From contig FMBT01000325.1 of assembly GCA_900095095.1 (NCBI GenBank), forward strand, positions 186,001 through 250,000: a stretch of 64,000 nt of DNA. The letters run 5' to 3'. Numbering within the stretch: position 1 is the first letter of the stretch; each line of letters begins with the position of its first letter. Below are positions 32,901 to 44,053 of the stretch, one piece after another. The translations under genes and the position numbers were made by a program. The DNA comes from Fragilariopsis cylindrus CCMP1102 (lineage: Eukaryota; Bacillariophyta; Bacillariophyceae; Bacillariales; Bacillariaceae). Below the pieces are notes generated by a model that was not told the origin of the DNA, made no database searches, and saw only the letters and a program-made list of their open reading frames with translations.

Positions 32901-35900
32901 TTATCTTCGTTTTTTTTGAAATGCTGGTCCCTTTCTAGGGAGATTTCTGTTTCGTTTCTTTGGCATAGATTCAACGTTGCAAGACCATAACGCAGGGATT
33001 AGTGATATATCGATATCGCCGTTCTCTTTCACCCTTTCGTCCCCAACTAATTCTTTCAGTTGCGCAGGATTCACAACTGATTGTAGTCGTTTTATGACAC
33101 TGAAATCGCACATTCCCATCTCTTTACATTTTTCAAACACTGTGCCCACAGCAGATGCTCTTCGTTCATCTGGTGCGAGAAGATTTCGTAGCGCTGTTAA
33201 GACAGTGACAAATGTAACATGATTTGGGATTACATCATCTTCATTTATCATCTCCTTGTACACGTCCACGAATACTTTCAAAGCATCTCGTTTCTCCAAC
33301 GAATCTCTCTCAGTGTATGCACAAGCATTGAAGACCGCAGTATAGCAGTAAATATTCGGTGGTGATTTGATAATACCCGATTTATAGAGGAATTTCATCT
33401 TCTCTAATATCGCTTTCGCGTGGGTTGCTTTTCCGAATTTTCGCGACTTGGCCCAAGCTGTGATGGCTGATATAATATAAATTGGATTCAAAAGAAAAAT
33501 GGAGCAAAATATTTAGAAACAAAGAATAAATACAAATTTGTCAACAGTACATCTCGGTCGTGCTTGTTTCTCTGACAAACTCTCATAACAGTGTTACAAC
33601 ATACCAGATGAAAATGGGAATGCGATTGGCCTCAGCTTCGGGTCCTTATCCTCTTGATAAATATCGATCGACCAATCCAACAATGCTTCCGCACGTTCGC
33701 CAGCATTATTGTCCCCCGATTTACTCCAACAATCGATAACTGTAGCGACCAATTGAGCATTTGGTTTAACAGGAATTTTCCCGCTCTTGTACTCCTCGTA
33801 CATACTTCTTACGATATTCTCCGCTCGTTCTGCAGCATTTTCTTCGCCTGATTTGACGATGCTATCGACGAGCGTTACATAGCTGACGAAATTCGGTTGC
33901 GCATCTTGATTCCCGGATAGAAACATCGATTTCAATCTATCGAAAATGATCATTGTTTGTGTCGATTTCTGTGGATCGGTAGATTTGGCCCAACCGTTCA
34001 TTAATGTAGAATAAGATACTACGTTCGGTTTCATACAATAATTTCCATTCCTGTAATGTTCTTCCATTTTATCTAATAAAGCAGTTGCTCTTGAAAGTCT
34101 TCCAACTCGTATCAGTGAATTCATTACACTGTTCATATGATGAGTGTTTGTCTCTAGATTACTTTCAGTCATTTCTTTCATCAGCTCTTCTATACGCGTT
34201 ACAGAAGCATGGCTGGTTTCGCGATCGTTACTAGTGTACAAAGCGATCATCGTCCCGTAAGTCACTTCATCAACGTTTCCCTGTGACTTCATTTTTTGAA
34301 AGAGCTAATTTCAACAGTAATCGAAAGAAAAAGAAGTAATCGATATTAGAAATAATGGAAGATCAAAATTAGCATTAGCGGATATGGAATTGGATATACA
34401 GCGGCAAAAGATAGAGAAGAAAAATATGAAGAAAAGAAGCAGGAATCTCGGATTGAAAACAACATAGGCAACGAGGAAAATAGAGCAACGATTGCAACGA
34501 TCGATCAAAAAAGTATTGGGAGTAATATTGAATATCAATAATCATCATGATCGATAACTGACCAGCACTTACTTCCTCGGCTTTAGTAATTGCATCCTGT
34601 CCTGGACTTTCTCTGAGCAATTTCAATGCCGTGTTGTATACGACCGTTTGCCCAACTTCGTCGACAGTGTCAATATTATCTTCCATTAATGCTAAAATTT
34701 CTTCTACCCTAACCGATGCATCGGATGGATGTGTTGTTGCGTATGCGTCTAATAATGTTGCGTACACATACGAGTCTGGAACGACACCGCGTTTGACAGC
34801 ACGTTGTCGAATTTTTTCTACCCGTTCAACGATGTTATCTTCACCACTTCTAATAACAGCACGCATAGCGGCAACATACGTAGCAGATATCGTCGATTCT
34901 GGATTCTCATATGCAGATGTGTCAAATGATATCTGTCGTTCTTCAATTGAATCTAATATTGCTTCAGCTCGTTCACCCCGTCCAACCTCATCTGATTTCG
35001 ACCAAGCGTCTAACAGCATCGAATATGAAATTAGTCTGGTAATATTGTAGATCTACCCTCACTGTACATATCGACCATCCTTTTAACGATTTGTTCAGCC
35101 TCCATAGCTCGGCCCTGTCTTGCATTTGCTAAAATAAGTACGTTATAATCTTTTACACGCATTTCATCAATCATATGCTCCTCCATAATTTGTAATATCT
35201 CTTCTACTTTAGAAATATTGTTCTGAATAACGTATGCATTCATCCAAGAGTTGTATGTGACAGCATTGAGTTCGATGTTACGTTCCTTCATACGATCCAC
35301 CATTTCCGTCGCTCTTTGAGCCGAAGCAGGATGACCCGATTTCGACCAAGCGTTCAGTGCGATAGTATAATGACCACAATGAAGTCTGTACGCAAATTTC
35401 TTATCGTTGATGTTGTCATAGATATCGCTACCACCACTACCTTGACTACTGGTACTGCTATCATCACATCGTTCTTCTAATCTAGTTAATATTTTTTGGA
35501 TCATTTCGGCTCCCTCCACTGTTTCTTTATAATGATAATTCAAAACGGATATGATTGTATTGGTTGTTATTTTAGCTGATTTCCAATATATTTCCTCTTC
35601 ATCTACAAGATTAATAGGGCCATCGTCATCATCATCATTCTCGTCATCGTCATCATCATCATCTTTACATAATATTCGACGAGTAATTTCTGTCATAGCA
35701 TTACTGTAGTCTAAACGAAGAATATCTACAGGTTCAGCCGTAAATTCTTCTATCAGTCCAGTACCGTTACCGTTTTCTATAGTCGTAGAGAATGTTGATG
35801 TTGATGTTGATGTTGATGTTGTCATCATCGATGATGGAACTTGTCGTCTACTAGTAGTACTACATGATGATGTACTTCTTTCTGAATGTGTATTGGGTAC

Positions 35901-35957
35901 AAATGCATGATGAAAATTCAATTGAAGAAAAACGAGCACCAAAAATAGAGGTTTCAT
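32901..35957 (-). CDS. PPR protein with plastid-type leader
   Basis: Pentatricopeptide-repeat proteins bind organelle RNA and act in its processing, stability or translation. Exons are 35957-34573, 34304-33605 and 33466-32901, giving 883 aa. The start MKPLFLVLVFLQLNFHH is a signal peptide, followed by AFVPNTHSE, a clear diatom plastid motif. After an Asp-rich stretch come many PPR-like helix pairs, such as YTIALNAWSKSG, VTYNSWMNAYV, ISYSMLLDAWSKS, VTYGTMIALYTS, VVSYSTLMNGWAKS and YCYTAVFNACAYTER. No DYW or SMR domain is seen, and the C-terminus is basic (KKRNRNLPRKG). One frame break near 35040 is cured by one base. The array of more than ten repeats fits a P-class plastid RNA-binding factor. 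Confidence 0.9.
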
Positions 35958-36350
35958 TTTAAGTAGTATTATATTTTACAGAGGCATGCTGTTCAATGTC
36001 GTATACCAATATTACGATTTCTATTTCTATTTTTCGTCGATACACTTGTTTATTTTCTCGCAAGCAGAAAACTTTATTTTAGAATTGATGAAGACAACAA
36101 CACATCATACCAAAGTTCGAAAGTTGAGGACGAAACGACGAATGGTTATTATTATGTGGCGTGTGCATTAGCCTTATTGAAGTTTGAAATTTTCTTGGGT
36201 TTTGCATGTGCTTACAGCTGGAACCAGCTGAAGTGAGACGTGCATACCATAATCTATGGTACACGACTGGGTATTTTGATTTTCGTATTTTTGTTTTGTA
36301 GTTTTATTTTATGATGATTGATTGGATCAGAGATTAGAGATGGTTAGACC
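35958..36350. other. Divergent intergenic region
   Basis: About 390 bases between divergent starts, T-rich around 36000-36050. No gene seen. Confidence 0.4.
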
Positions 36351-38036
36351 ATGCAATCGAATACTTCACTAGTACAGTATGTAGCTATGACGACGTCAAT
36401 CAGCAGAATGGGCAGCAGCACTGTTACCTTTATATTATTGGCATTCGTAGTAATCATCCTGCCCCGATCGAGGACCGTGACACAGTTAGCCGATTGTTTT
36501 TCAGCACAACCGACGAAGGCATCATCTGTTTTACCATCGTCGTTGTTATCGGTGGTAATACAACAACAACAGCAGCAGCAGCAGCAGCAGCAGCAACAAC
36601 GTGGTCAATCGTCATTGTTATTCTCAGATGAAGTTTGTCAATGGCTTGACCAGCAACCAAGCATTTGTTATCGTCATGTGAAATTTCCTCCACCATTATT
36701 GGATTTTTTTCCAACAACGAAGAATATTGATCATATCTTTATTGAGCTCGAAAAAAGAAACGATGTTGGTAGAGAAAACAATACAATTATTGGACTTCAT
36801 TTGATAAGTACACCGACAAGGTTGGAAGAGTGTCTACCACCCAAATTTCAGAAAGATGTTACTGATTATTTCAATCAAATAAAGGAAAACAGCAACAACA
36901 ATAAGCGGTATTCTAAAGTTATTCATTTACATCAAGATATATGGAACTATAAACGAAAAATCGTTCATCATAGACTTGTGGCTCAATTGGGTTTAGGATT
37001 AGCCACATCATCGACCGAACACGATGGACAGGAAAAAGGACGATCAACAACCCGACGAATATATGCTCGCAAAACAAAGGTTAGACGTATAAATGCAACT
37101 GCTGCAATGGAATTTCTAGATACGAATCATCTATGGGGAACCACCAAGGCTAAACACAATTATGGACTGTTCTTCGCTGAAAAGAACAAGAATACGAACG
37201 ACGGCGATGGTGTAGAAGAAGAAGAACTCGTGGCGGTCGCTACATTCTCGACGAGACGAAAAATAATACGTATGGGGAAACCCCATCGATCACATGAATT
37301 ATTACGTTTCTGTTCTCGAAGAGATTCGAACGTTGTCGGTGGGATATCAAAACTTATAAAAGCGTTCGTCACAAATCAAACGCCAGATGATATCGTAACC
37401 CTCATCGATCGAGACTGGGGGGACGGATCCGGATGGCAATCTATTGGATTTGATACAGTCGCTATGATGGATCCAATAGTTATGGTTGTACGTCCGAAGA
37501 ATAAAAGTAGTCATCAAGATGAAGATGATGAAGAGTCCTGCTGTCCGGAACCGGAACGGCGACAATTGGTAGGCGCTGGAATCCAAAGTACTACTAATAC
37601 ATCTAATATCGACAATCGCGGGGGGAAAAACAATAGTACAATCATCAAAAACAGAGACCGAATGGGACTCCCTATCGAATTGCTGCAAGAGTTAAATTCT
37701 ACTGACTCTACAGAGGCGGTTCTTCAGAAACTTTCAGACTACAACTACTTTCCAGTATACGATACGGGGGTACAACGACTAATGAAGCTAATATCATATG
37801 ATGATTTTGATGCTAATAAATCCAACAATAATTCAACAAAAATGACGACGAAGACGACGACGACTACTGCCGCTACCGCTGCTGAGTTACTATGGCAGAA
37901 CTCCCAACCAACATATGCGAAGGAATATTATTCATCCAATGTAGGAATCGCCGCTTTACTAAAGAATGCATCGATGACACCTTCCTGTCTACCACTGATG
38001 ATGGTCTCCGACTGTACTACTACCGAACAGAAATAG
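36351..38036 (+). CDS. Protein with phage-type Hef-like homing-endonuclease-associated domain
   Basis: Single exon, 561 aa, no frame breaks. The N-terminus has a hydrophobic segment (STVTFILLAFVVIILP) and then ADCFSAQPTKA, a weak plastid-transit-like start, followed by a run of 13 Gln (36559-36597). Residues about 188-385 match a module common in large tailed phages and annotated there as Hef-like homing endonuclease: IHLHQDIWNYKRKIV, RRIYARKTKVRRI, AMEFLDTNHLWGTTKAKHNY with GLFF, LVAVATFSTRR, HELLRFCSRRDSNVVGGISK and LIDRDWGDGSGWQSIGF. The last part has a GNAT-like look. The nuclease half seems degenerate (HQDIW in place of an acidic pair and Trp), so it may bind nucleic acid rather than cut. 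The remaining C-terminus is Asn/Thr-rich. The host gene is unbroken and carries a eukaryotic leader, which argues for domestication; function unknown. Confidence 0.7.
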   Translation: MQSNTSLVQYVAMTTSISRMGSSTVTFILLAFVVIILPRSRTVTQLADCFSAQPTKASSVLPSSLLSVVIQQQQQQQQQQQQQRGQSSLLFSDEVCQWLDQQPSICYRHVKFPPPLLDFFPTTKNIDHIFIELEKRNDVGRENNTIIGLHLISTPTRLEECLPPKFQKDVTDYFNQIKENSNNNKRYSKVIHLHQDIWNYKRKIVHHRLVAQLGLGLATSSTEHDGQEKGRSTTRRIYARKTKVRRINATAAMEFLDTNHLWGTTKAKHNYGLFFAEKNKNTNDGDGVEEEELVAVATFSTRRKIIRMGKPHRSHELLRFCSRRDSNVVGGISKLIKAFVTNQTPDDIVTLIDRDWGDGSGWQSIGFDTVAMMDPIVMVVRPKNKSSHQDEDDEESCCPEPERRQLVGAGIQSTTNTSNIDNRGGKNNSTIIKNRDRMGLPIELLQELNSTDSTEAVLQKLSDYNYFPVYDTGVQRLMKLISYDDFDANKSNNNSTKMTTKTTTTTAATAAELLWQNSQPTYAKEYYSSNVGIAALLKNASMTPSCLPLMMVSDCTTTEQK

Positions 38037-38537
38037 CGGGCATGCACTTCTGTCCTGCGGGTACCCAGTAAATTATAATTTGATGCTACAGTATTAAAGT
38101 ATCAAGAAGTACAGTATACACAATTATCGAATTAAAATTATTCCTCAAAAACAAGCTGAATGTAAGCTATTTTGCCACCCCCTTTAATCAACTAATATTT
38201 ATCTCCCCCGAATGCACCCCGAATTGATCCTTGTATTAAATTCTTGTAAAATTCTTGTAACGTTAACGTTACTAGTATCGCGTCCGAAGTATGGCTGTCT
38301 CTATAATGGTATGCTTGCTTCTTTTTAATGATACCATCGTTTGATATTAATTCATAAAATTGAAATAACACATTCTGCCAGTGAGTTATTGGACTGATTT
38401 CTTTTCTCCTATTAACCACTAACCTACTGATATGAACAATTTTGACGTGTTTACTACATAACCTACTACCCGTATTGTTTGCCCTATCGTTTTAAAAAAA
38501 GACGAAAAACGGCATCTCACTTATAAGAGACAATATA
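38037..38537. other. Intergenic region
   Basis: About 500 bases between two tandem plus-strand genes. A minus-strand frame at 38192-38419 lacks any ATG and a place for an upstream exon, so I do not call it. Confidence 0.4.
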
Positions 38538-40448
38538 ATGGTGGAAGGAAAGAACGATGAGGAATCGTCGCTATCGCCGACAATTGCATCGTCATCCCCA
38601 AATGTTGGTGCAGGTAATAATCCCAATAATGATGTACAAGCGGCTCGTCGTGGGCTTTTAAAAGCTATTTTTCAAACATCCATAGCGCCTCGCTTCTCGT
38701 CAATACCCATCGATTTGCAGACAAAGAACGCCAATTTTTCTGCCGGTGCATTCTCGTCGAAGCCAATCGAGATGGATGGATACTTCTCTTCAGACCGTGA
38801 TCATAGTGGTGGGAGTTTTGTCCGTGAAAATAGCTGCGTAACCATTGGAACGAACAAACGTAATGGTGATGTTGATGCTGGTTCGAAAAAACATACCGAT
38901 GAGGAGACTCGAGTGTTCCAAAATTCGATCTACCAAGAATCTTCTTGTCTCACACCGAGTGAACGAGGTTACCTACAGGGGCTCCTCCAATCAGATGATC
39001 TTGACTCGATTAGAAGAGCTAGCATTCGTTTATCCGATAAAGACTTTTTCCTACTACTACCGATAGCGATGATGACGTAGGATCAGGAATGAAAAACGAA
39101 GTATCAGCAGCAATAGAAAATGGGGATGGATTGAACAATAAAGAGGCTCCAGCGACAACAAAAAGTAACAATATGCAGCTACCACCAACACATCAACGAC
39201 GACGTGATTCACAAGTACACAAGAACAGCTTTTAGAATGGCATGAAAAGACAACGATCATGCCAAGTGTAGTACTCAACGAATGAGCAGCAACCAATCCG
39301 CGAGGAAAACACCACCGTTACATGTTGGTAGCAGAACGATCTCTCAAGTTAACTCATTGACTCAGGACGACAACTACGAGGCAGATACGATAGGGACGGA
39401 AGAAAAAGAATACGAGGATGAGAGATCCCTCGAAGAGAACAAGCAACAGAAACTGCTTCACGATGACAACAAAAATGAGCAACAAGAAGACGAGACTTGG
39501 AATTCTGATTTATCGGATCTTAATTCTTGGATCGCAAGGACGGAAGGTATTGAGGTAGACGAAGAGGGACATCCAACTACACCCACTAACATCAATACAA
39601 ATCCGTTCAAGATTCTTGGTACATCGGCGAATGATGTTTCCTGCCGACCCATGGTCCTGTCTCCTCCCTTGATGGAAGGTTTGCAACTATTCATGCCCGA
39701 ATCCTTGCAGGAATATCATTACTGGCTGAAATACTCCTTGGTAAGAGACGGACCTGGTCTCATGAAAATGTTACGACACTGTAGAGGTTCGCAACATACC
39801 ATATTGGCTATTGAAACTACTGACGGGCATGTTTTTGGGTCCTTCACATCTCAGCCGTGGCGATTGATGTCTCCTGGCACTTCTGGCAAAGGAGGAACCA
39901 ATCACTACTACGGGAGCAAAGAATCGTTTGTATGGAGGATGAGAAAATCTCGATTTGAACCCTGTGAATCAGTTGTTGAGCAGATATTAATGGAAAGCAA
40001 GATGGATATCTTCCCTTTCACCAGTCAAAACAACAAGGTGCAATCTTCTACTACGACCGGCATTGCCTTGGGCTATGGAGAAGTGTTAATAGAAGAGGAA
40101 AAGATGATGGAGGTGAAACAAAATGATATTGGTGAGACAAAGAAAACAATCGCAAATAATACAAATCACTATGGGCATGCCATAAAATTAGATAAAGCAA
40201 TGACTAGCGGATCTACCAGCTCGAGTGAAACATTTGGTAGTCCCTGTCTAATAGAAAGAGAAAGCCGGGGGAAGATTTTTGAAGTAGCTAATGTAGAATT
40301 ATGGTCATTGACTCCACACGATACAGTGGAGGAGGCAGATCAAGCCGAGATGAAGATATTGTTCCTTGAAGAAGAAAATCGGCATAATGACAACAGCCTC
40401 AATTTGATTGAGATTTTGGTTGGAGCGCCCGGGACGCCTAACAGGTAG
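38538..40448 (+). CDS. TLDc-domain protein
   Basis: TLDc domains (TBC, LysM, domain catalytic) occur in oxidation-resistance proteins such as OXR1 and in V-ATPase regulators. The C-terminal part shows SLQEYHYWLKYSLVRDGPGL, HTILAIETTDGHVFGSFTSQ with PWR, a long variable insert, then a stretch SPCLIERESRGKIFEVANVELWSL consistent with the end of the TLDc fold. The N-terminal 180 residues (MVEGKNDEESSLSPTIASSS) are disordered, with a phosphorylation-prone look. Frame shifts occur near 39050 (T5 run), 39215 and 39270; one added base at each joins the parts into 638 codons. The three breaks lie within 230 bases in a low-complexity linker, so a short intron there is a lesser alternative. Confidence 0.75.
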
Positions 40449-40742
40449 AGACTAAATAAAATATTATCCTTTTAATGAAATTTTAATACAATATATCGCC
40501 TTCCTATTATACAGTCGCTGATTCTTTCCTTCTTCAATAAACAGTGCACAATTGATGAAGCACTTGGCATTTGGCATAATTTGCTTCTGAAGATTTCGCG
40601 AGAAGAATAGATATCCACACTGAGGTAAAGATAGAAGTGCTAACGATTGCTACACGTATATTACGATCTGAAAATAGCTACTATGATTATTATCTAATAC
40701 ACAATACTACTGGTACGAAAATTGCTTCAGAACACTTTTGGT

Positions 40743-42170
40743 TTACAAAATTGATGATCTCCTTTTTCGCCGTGATCTAGTAGCGTCTGGATTTCCTTTG
40801 CAAAAATGGACCTTAATTGCACCGAGTGGACATAGATCAGGTTCTCCCATTTTTGGCACAAATTCTACTGGTAGCCGATTTTCTTGACCGTGATCGTCGT
40901 GCAGGCACTCGTGATATTTGGGAGGTGATAGTCGAAACCATCCCCTCGGTTTCTTCGTTACGCAATCTTTTTCTTGCATAGACATATACAGGTCAGGAAC
41001 AGATACCCAATACGGTGCGTATTTGAAACGAGCAACATCAAGGACTAGTACTGTGTCACTGTCTTCGTGGTACGCTCCAACTGGGCTGAAATGTCCGTCA
41101 CCTGTTTGATTCAAAGCAGTTCTAGAGAAAGAGACGACCAGTATCGGTTTATGTTTCGATATCGTATCTGATAGTATAGATCGAATGTCACTTCGGAAGT
41201 CTTCGAGAGAAAACGAATGTTCCACCTCGTCACTATTCATAGTGTTTCTATCATTATCGTTTCTGTCACCATTAGTTGTATTATTGTTCTGATTGTCATG
41301 TGGTGACGATTGTGGTGAATGCGAATATGATGTATGATTATTGTTGGAGGATGTCGTTGGTCGTTTGAGGTCAATAGTAAGTCCATGGCAACGTCCCAAT
41401 CGAGTAAAATCTTCCATTACAATCCCCTTTCGTCGGATACGTTCCGCACTAAAGCAGCATCGGTCCAGTAGAACATCTTCTGATCCATAGAACCTCCATC
41501 CACCACGCCAACGAATGTTTGGATCAATACACAATGCATTAAGACACATTAATAACGTCGTTACACCACAAAATGCAGGATCTGATTGATTTACAAAATG
41601 TTCTGTTAAATTCCAATAACTTTCTGCTGTCCCACCTGCAAATGCTTCCATCAAAAATTGTTTCCCCCGTTTTGATGAAAATGCGGTCAACGTTGTAGGT
41701 AGTACACGTTTGTGTACCGTGTACTTAGGTTCCGGTAGGGGTGGTGGTAAATCCTCGTCCAATTCATCCTCGTGTTGATCACTACCACATGCAAAACGAG
41801 ACGTCGTCGTCGTCGTTGTTGTTGTTATGGCCGTCGTGGGATTTATTTTATTATTATATGTCGATTTCTGTTGTAACTGTGATTGTGATTCTACCGCCGT
41901 GATCGATGTTGTCTGGTTGTTTCTATTCACATTATCTAGATAATTGTTCAAGTAGTCGTGATTATTCTCGTCTTCATAATGTTCCCACGCGATCGCTGAA
42001 GAGAAGGGACGTTTATAAGACGACGACGACGATGTCGACGGCGTTGATGATGAGATCGAACACGAAGTAGAAGTCGCGCTGGAATAGAACATTGTTCGGG
42101 ATGTATTCTTTCGAAATGCGATCCGACAATGGATTATTTTGCACAACTTATTTGCTGTCGACATGGTCAT
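40743..42170 (-). CDS. PCS1: Phytochelatin synthase with N-terminal extension
   Basis: This transpeptidase makes phytochelatins from glutathione and detoxifies cadmium and other metals. Single exon, 475 aa. The papain-like domain starts near residue 165. The catalytic Cys is C201 in QSDPAFCGVTTLLMCLNA, His is H360 in TGDGHFSPVGAYHED and Asp is D378 in LVLDVARFKYAPYW; all three triad residues are present. A 50-residue Asn/His/Asp-rich insertion (about 271-319) splits the domain before the helix SLEDFRSDIRSILSD. Before the domain lie 160 residues; the first 60 (KIIHCRIAFRKNTSRTMFYS, then a Ser-rich part) resemble an organelle presequence. The usual Cys-rich C-terminal sensor is lacking and the protein ends soon after the domain. 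Probable function is clear; location is inferred. Confidence 0.93.
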   Translation of the reverse strand: MTMSTANKLCKIIHCRIAFRKNTSRTMFYSSATSTSCSISSSTPSTSSSSSYKRPFSSAIAWEHYEDENNHDYLNNYLDNVNRNNQTTSITAVESQSQLQQKSTYNNKINPTTAITTTTTTTTSRFACGSDQHEDELDEDLPPPLPEPKYTVHKRVLPTTLTAFSSKRGKQFLMEAFAGGTAESYWNLTEHFVNQSDPAFCGVTTLLMCLNALCIDPNIRWRGGWRFYGSEDVLLDRCCFSAERIRRKGIVMEDFTRLGRCHGLTIDLKRPTTSSNNNHTSYSHSPQSSPHDNQNNNTTNGDRNDNDRNTMNSDEVEHSFSLEDFRSDIRSILSDTISKHKPILVVSFSRTALNQTGDGHFSPVGAYHEDSDTVLVLDVARFKYAPYWVSVPDLYMSMQEKDCVTKKPRGWFRLSPPKYHECLHDDHGQENRLPVEFVPKMGEPDLCPLGAIKVHFCKGNPDATRSRRKRRSSIL

Positions 42171-42881
42171 TATTGAATGAATATTTATATTGGAATTAAT
42201 TCAAAAACGCAGTAGAACACCTGATGACTTCAAATATGATTATAGATAGCTATCTCGATCGATTTATATTCTTCAAAACAACAAAAATCCTTATCATTAT
42301 CGATTATGTATGAAATCTTTGGTTAACTATTTTTTCCTCATACGCAATGAATACGGTTATAGCGTTAGATGTGCGACAAGATGAATTATGATGAAACTTT
42401 GTTCAAGTTTACGACTCACAAAAAAATAAATTAATAAACTTTTGGCGCGCTTGTGAACTGTGTAAAACGCGTGAATTTTTTATCTGCTTCATTATTTTCA
42501 AATATTGTTATGTGAAGAAAAATGATGTAATAATCGTCACAATGACATCATTGGCTATGAAGAGTGGTCAGTCGTAAATATTATGTTTGAGGTACTGAAC
42601 TAGCTGTTTTATCGCATTTTTTAATTTATGGGCTTATGTGAAATTGCTCTAGATGTGCGATTACGTCATGATCTAATGTGTGTTGTTTTTCCGATGATCG
42701 AATCGAATGAATCATCGGAAAATTAGAAAGCTATTGTGTGTAAAACTTGTAGAAACAATCCTCAATCATCCTCACAATCATAATTTCCAATCATTACATC
42801 TTTCAATTGGAGTCAAATCGTTAGAATTCAACAAGAAAAGACAAGAAAAGACAAGATAAGACAAGACAAGCATCGATCAGA
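42171..42881. other. Divergent intergenic region
   Basis: Some 710 bases between phytochelatin synthase and fibrillin starts. It has a palindrome-like TTGGCGCGC near 42442 and, just before the fibrillin start, an array of ACAAGAAAAG-type units at 42829-42871. Confidence 0.45.
42829..42871 (+). repeat. ACAAGAAAAG unit array in fibrillin 5' leader
   Basis: Four to five degenerate copies of a 10-base purine-rich unit end about 10 bases before the fibrillin ATG, so they would lie in its 5' UTR or core promoter. Confidence 0.7.
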
Positions 42882-43733
42882 ATGAAACCGATTATTGCAT
42901 TCACAATACTACAAGTATTCGTCGCTATCATTGTCTTCCCTCGGTCGTGTTGGTCGTTTGAAATCTCAAAAGTTTTTTCGAAATTCACATCCTCCCTTCC
43001 GCAACCACCGACGAAAAGCAGAGGAATCGAAACGGCAAAGAATGAATTACTGCAGACAATATCATCAACAAATAATGGAAAGGATTCAACGGTAGAAACA
43101 CAAATACGTGTTCTTGGTCTTATTGATTATTTAGAAACCAATCAACCTGTGAGTGATTCATTATTTACAAATCCAATCGAATCTAAAGCTATTGATGGTG
43201 TTTGGTACCTAAAATACACACAACCATCGAGTATTGATGGTATTGATACTGATTCTGTTGGCGACGACATTGATGTTGATAAGATCCAACCATGGACACC
43301 AAAAGAAAGTACTCTCGAACTTACGAATAAACTTGATACAAGAGAAGCTAAAAATGCAGGAACGGTCTCCTTTTTAGGTGTTATCAAAGTACCGACGTCC
43401 AGTAAATTAACAACGCAAACTATTGGAGTTAAAGATAACATATTTGCTAATTCTGTGATACAAGATTTTGGTACTATTGAAGTAAAAGGAAATTTTGAAC
43501 TTGATTCTGTGCCGAATCGTATAATTGCAGCTTTCGACAGTGGTACTCTTACATTAAATAATGGATTTGTGATCGACTTTAGTTTTTTATTTGCATTGCG
43601 GTTAAAGTTAAATGGTGGCATGAAGGCTGGGGGTTGGTTAGAAACAACGTACTTAGACAATGATATTCGGATCGGGAGAGGAAATAGAGGTAGTCTCTTC
43701 ATTCTGGCTAGGGACAATACAATTGTAATGTAA
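42882..43733 (+). CDS. Plastid lipid-associated protein (PAP/fibrillin family)
   Basis: Fibrillins bind lipids in plastoglobules and thylakoids. Single exon, 283 aa. The start MKPIIAFTILQVFVAIIVFP ends in CWS followed by FEISKVFSK, a signal peptide plus Phe-led plastid transit start. The domain begins with TAKNELLQTISSTNNGKDST, continues with the conserved GVWYLKYTQPS, a central beta-strand region (TVSFLGVIKVPTSSK, NIFANSVIQDFGTIEVKG), and ends with the family signature GWLETTYLDNDIRIGRGNRG followed by SLFILAR. All of this is typical of a single-domain PAP/fibrillin. Confidence 0.9.
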   Translation: MKPIIAFTILQVFVAIIVFPRSCWSFEISKVFSKFTSSLPQPPTKSRGIETAKNELLQTISSTNNGKDSTVETQIRVLGLIDYLETNQPVSDSLFTNPIESKAIDGVWYLKYTQPSSIDGIDTDSVGDDIDVDKIQPWTPKESTLELTNKLDTREAKNAGTVSFLGVIKVPTSSKLTTQTIGVKDNIFANSVIQDFGTIEVKGNFELDSVPNRIIAAFDSGTLTLNNGFVIDFSFLFALRLKLNGGMKAGGWLETTYLDNDIRIGRGNRGSLFILARDNTIVM

Positions 43734-44053
43734 AATATAAGCTATTAACAGCTATCCAAATTCAAATTCAATTAATGTATTATTTAGCTATCGTATCTCC
43801 ATATATTCAAACATAGTCGATCTTCTTTATAAGCTTTAGCTATATTGTTGATAATTATAGAGAACAAGCAGTAAAGATACTTGTCCTAGTACAGTACCGG
43901 TATACAATATTTATAAAACAACCGGTATTCAATATTTATGAAGTAATAGTAAAAAAAGTACTCTTTTATCAATTTTATACTATTATACATCATAAAAATT
44001 TATTCTACTGTTTATTTTATTGATTACGTTATTTCTTTTGTCAAGAAATTTAT
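43734..44053. other. Convergent intergenic region
   Basis: About 320 A/T-rich bases; a short ACCGGTAT-AATATTTAT motif is repeated near 43898-43940. No gene seen. Confidence 0.4.

Noticed and set aside
38192-38419. Minus-strand 75-residue frame with fairly protein-like composition
   Set aside because: It has no ATG, and the space upstream before the divergent gene offers no plausible first exon.
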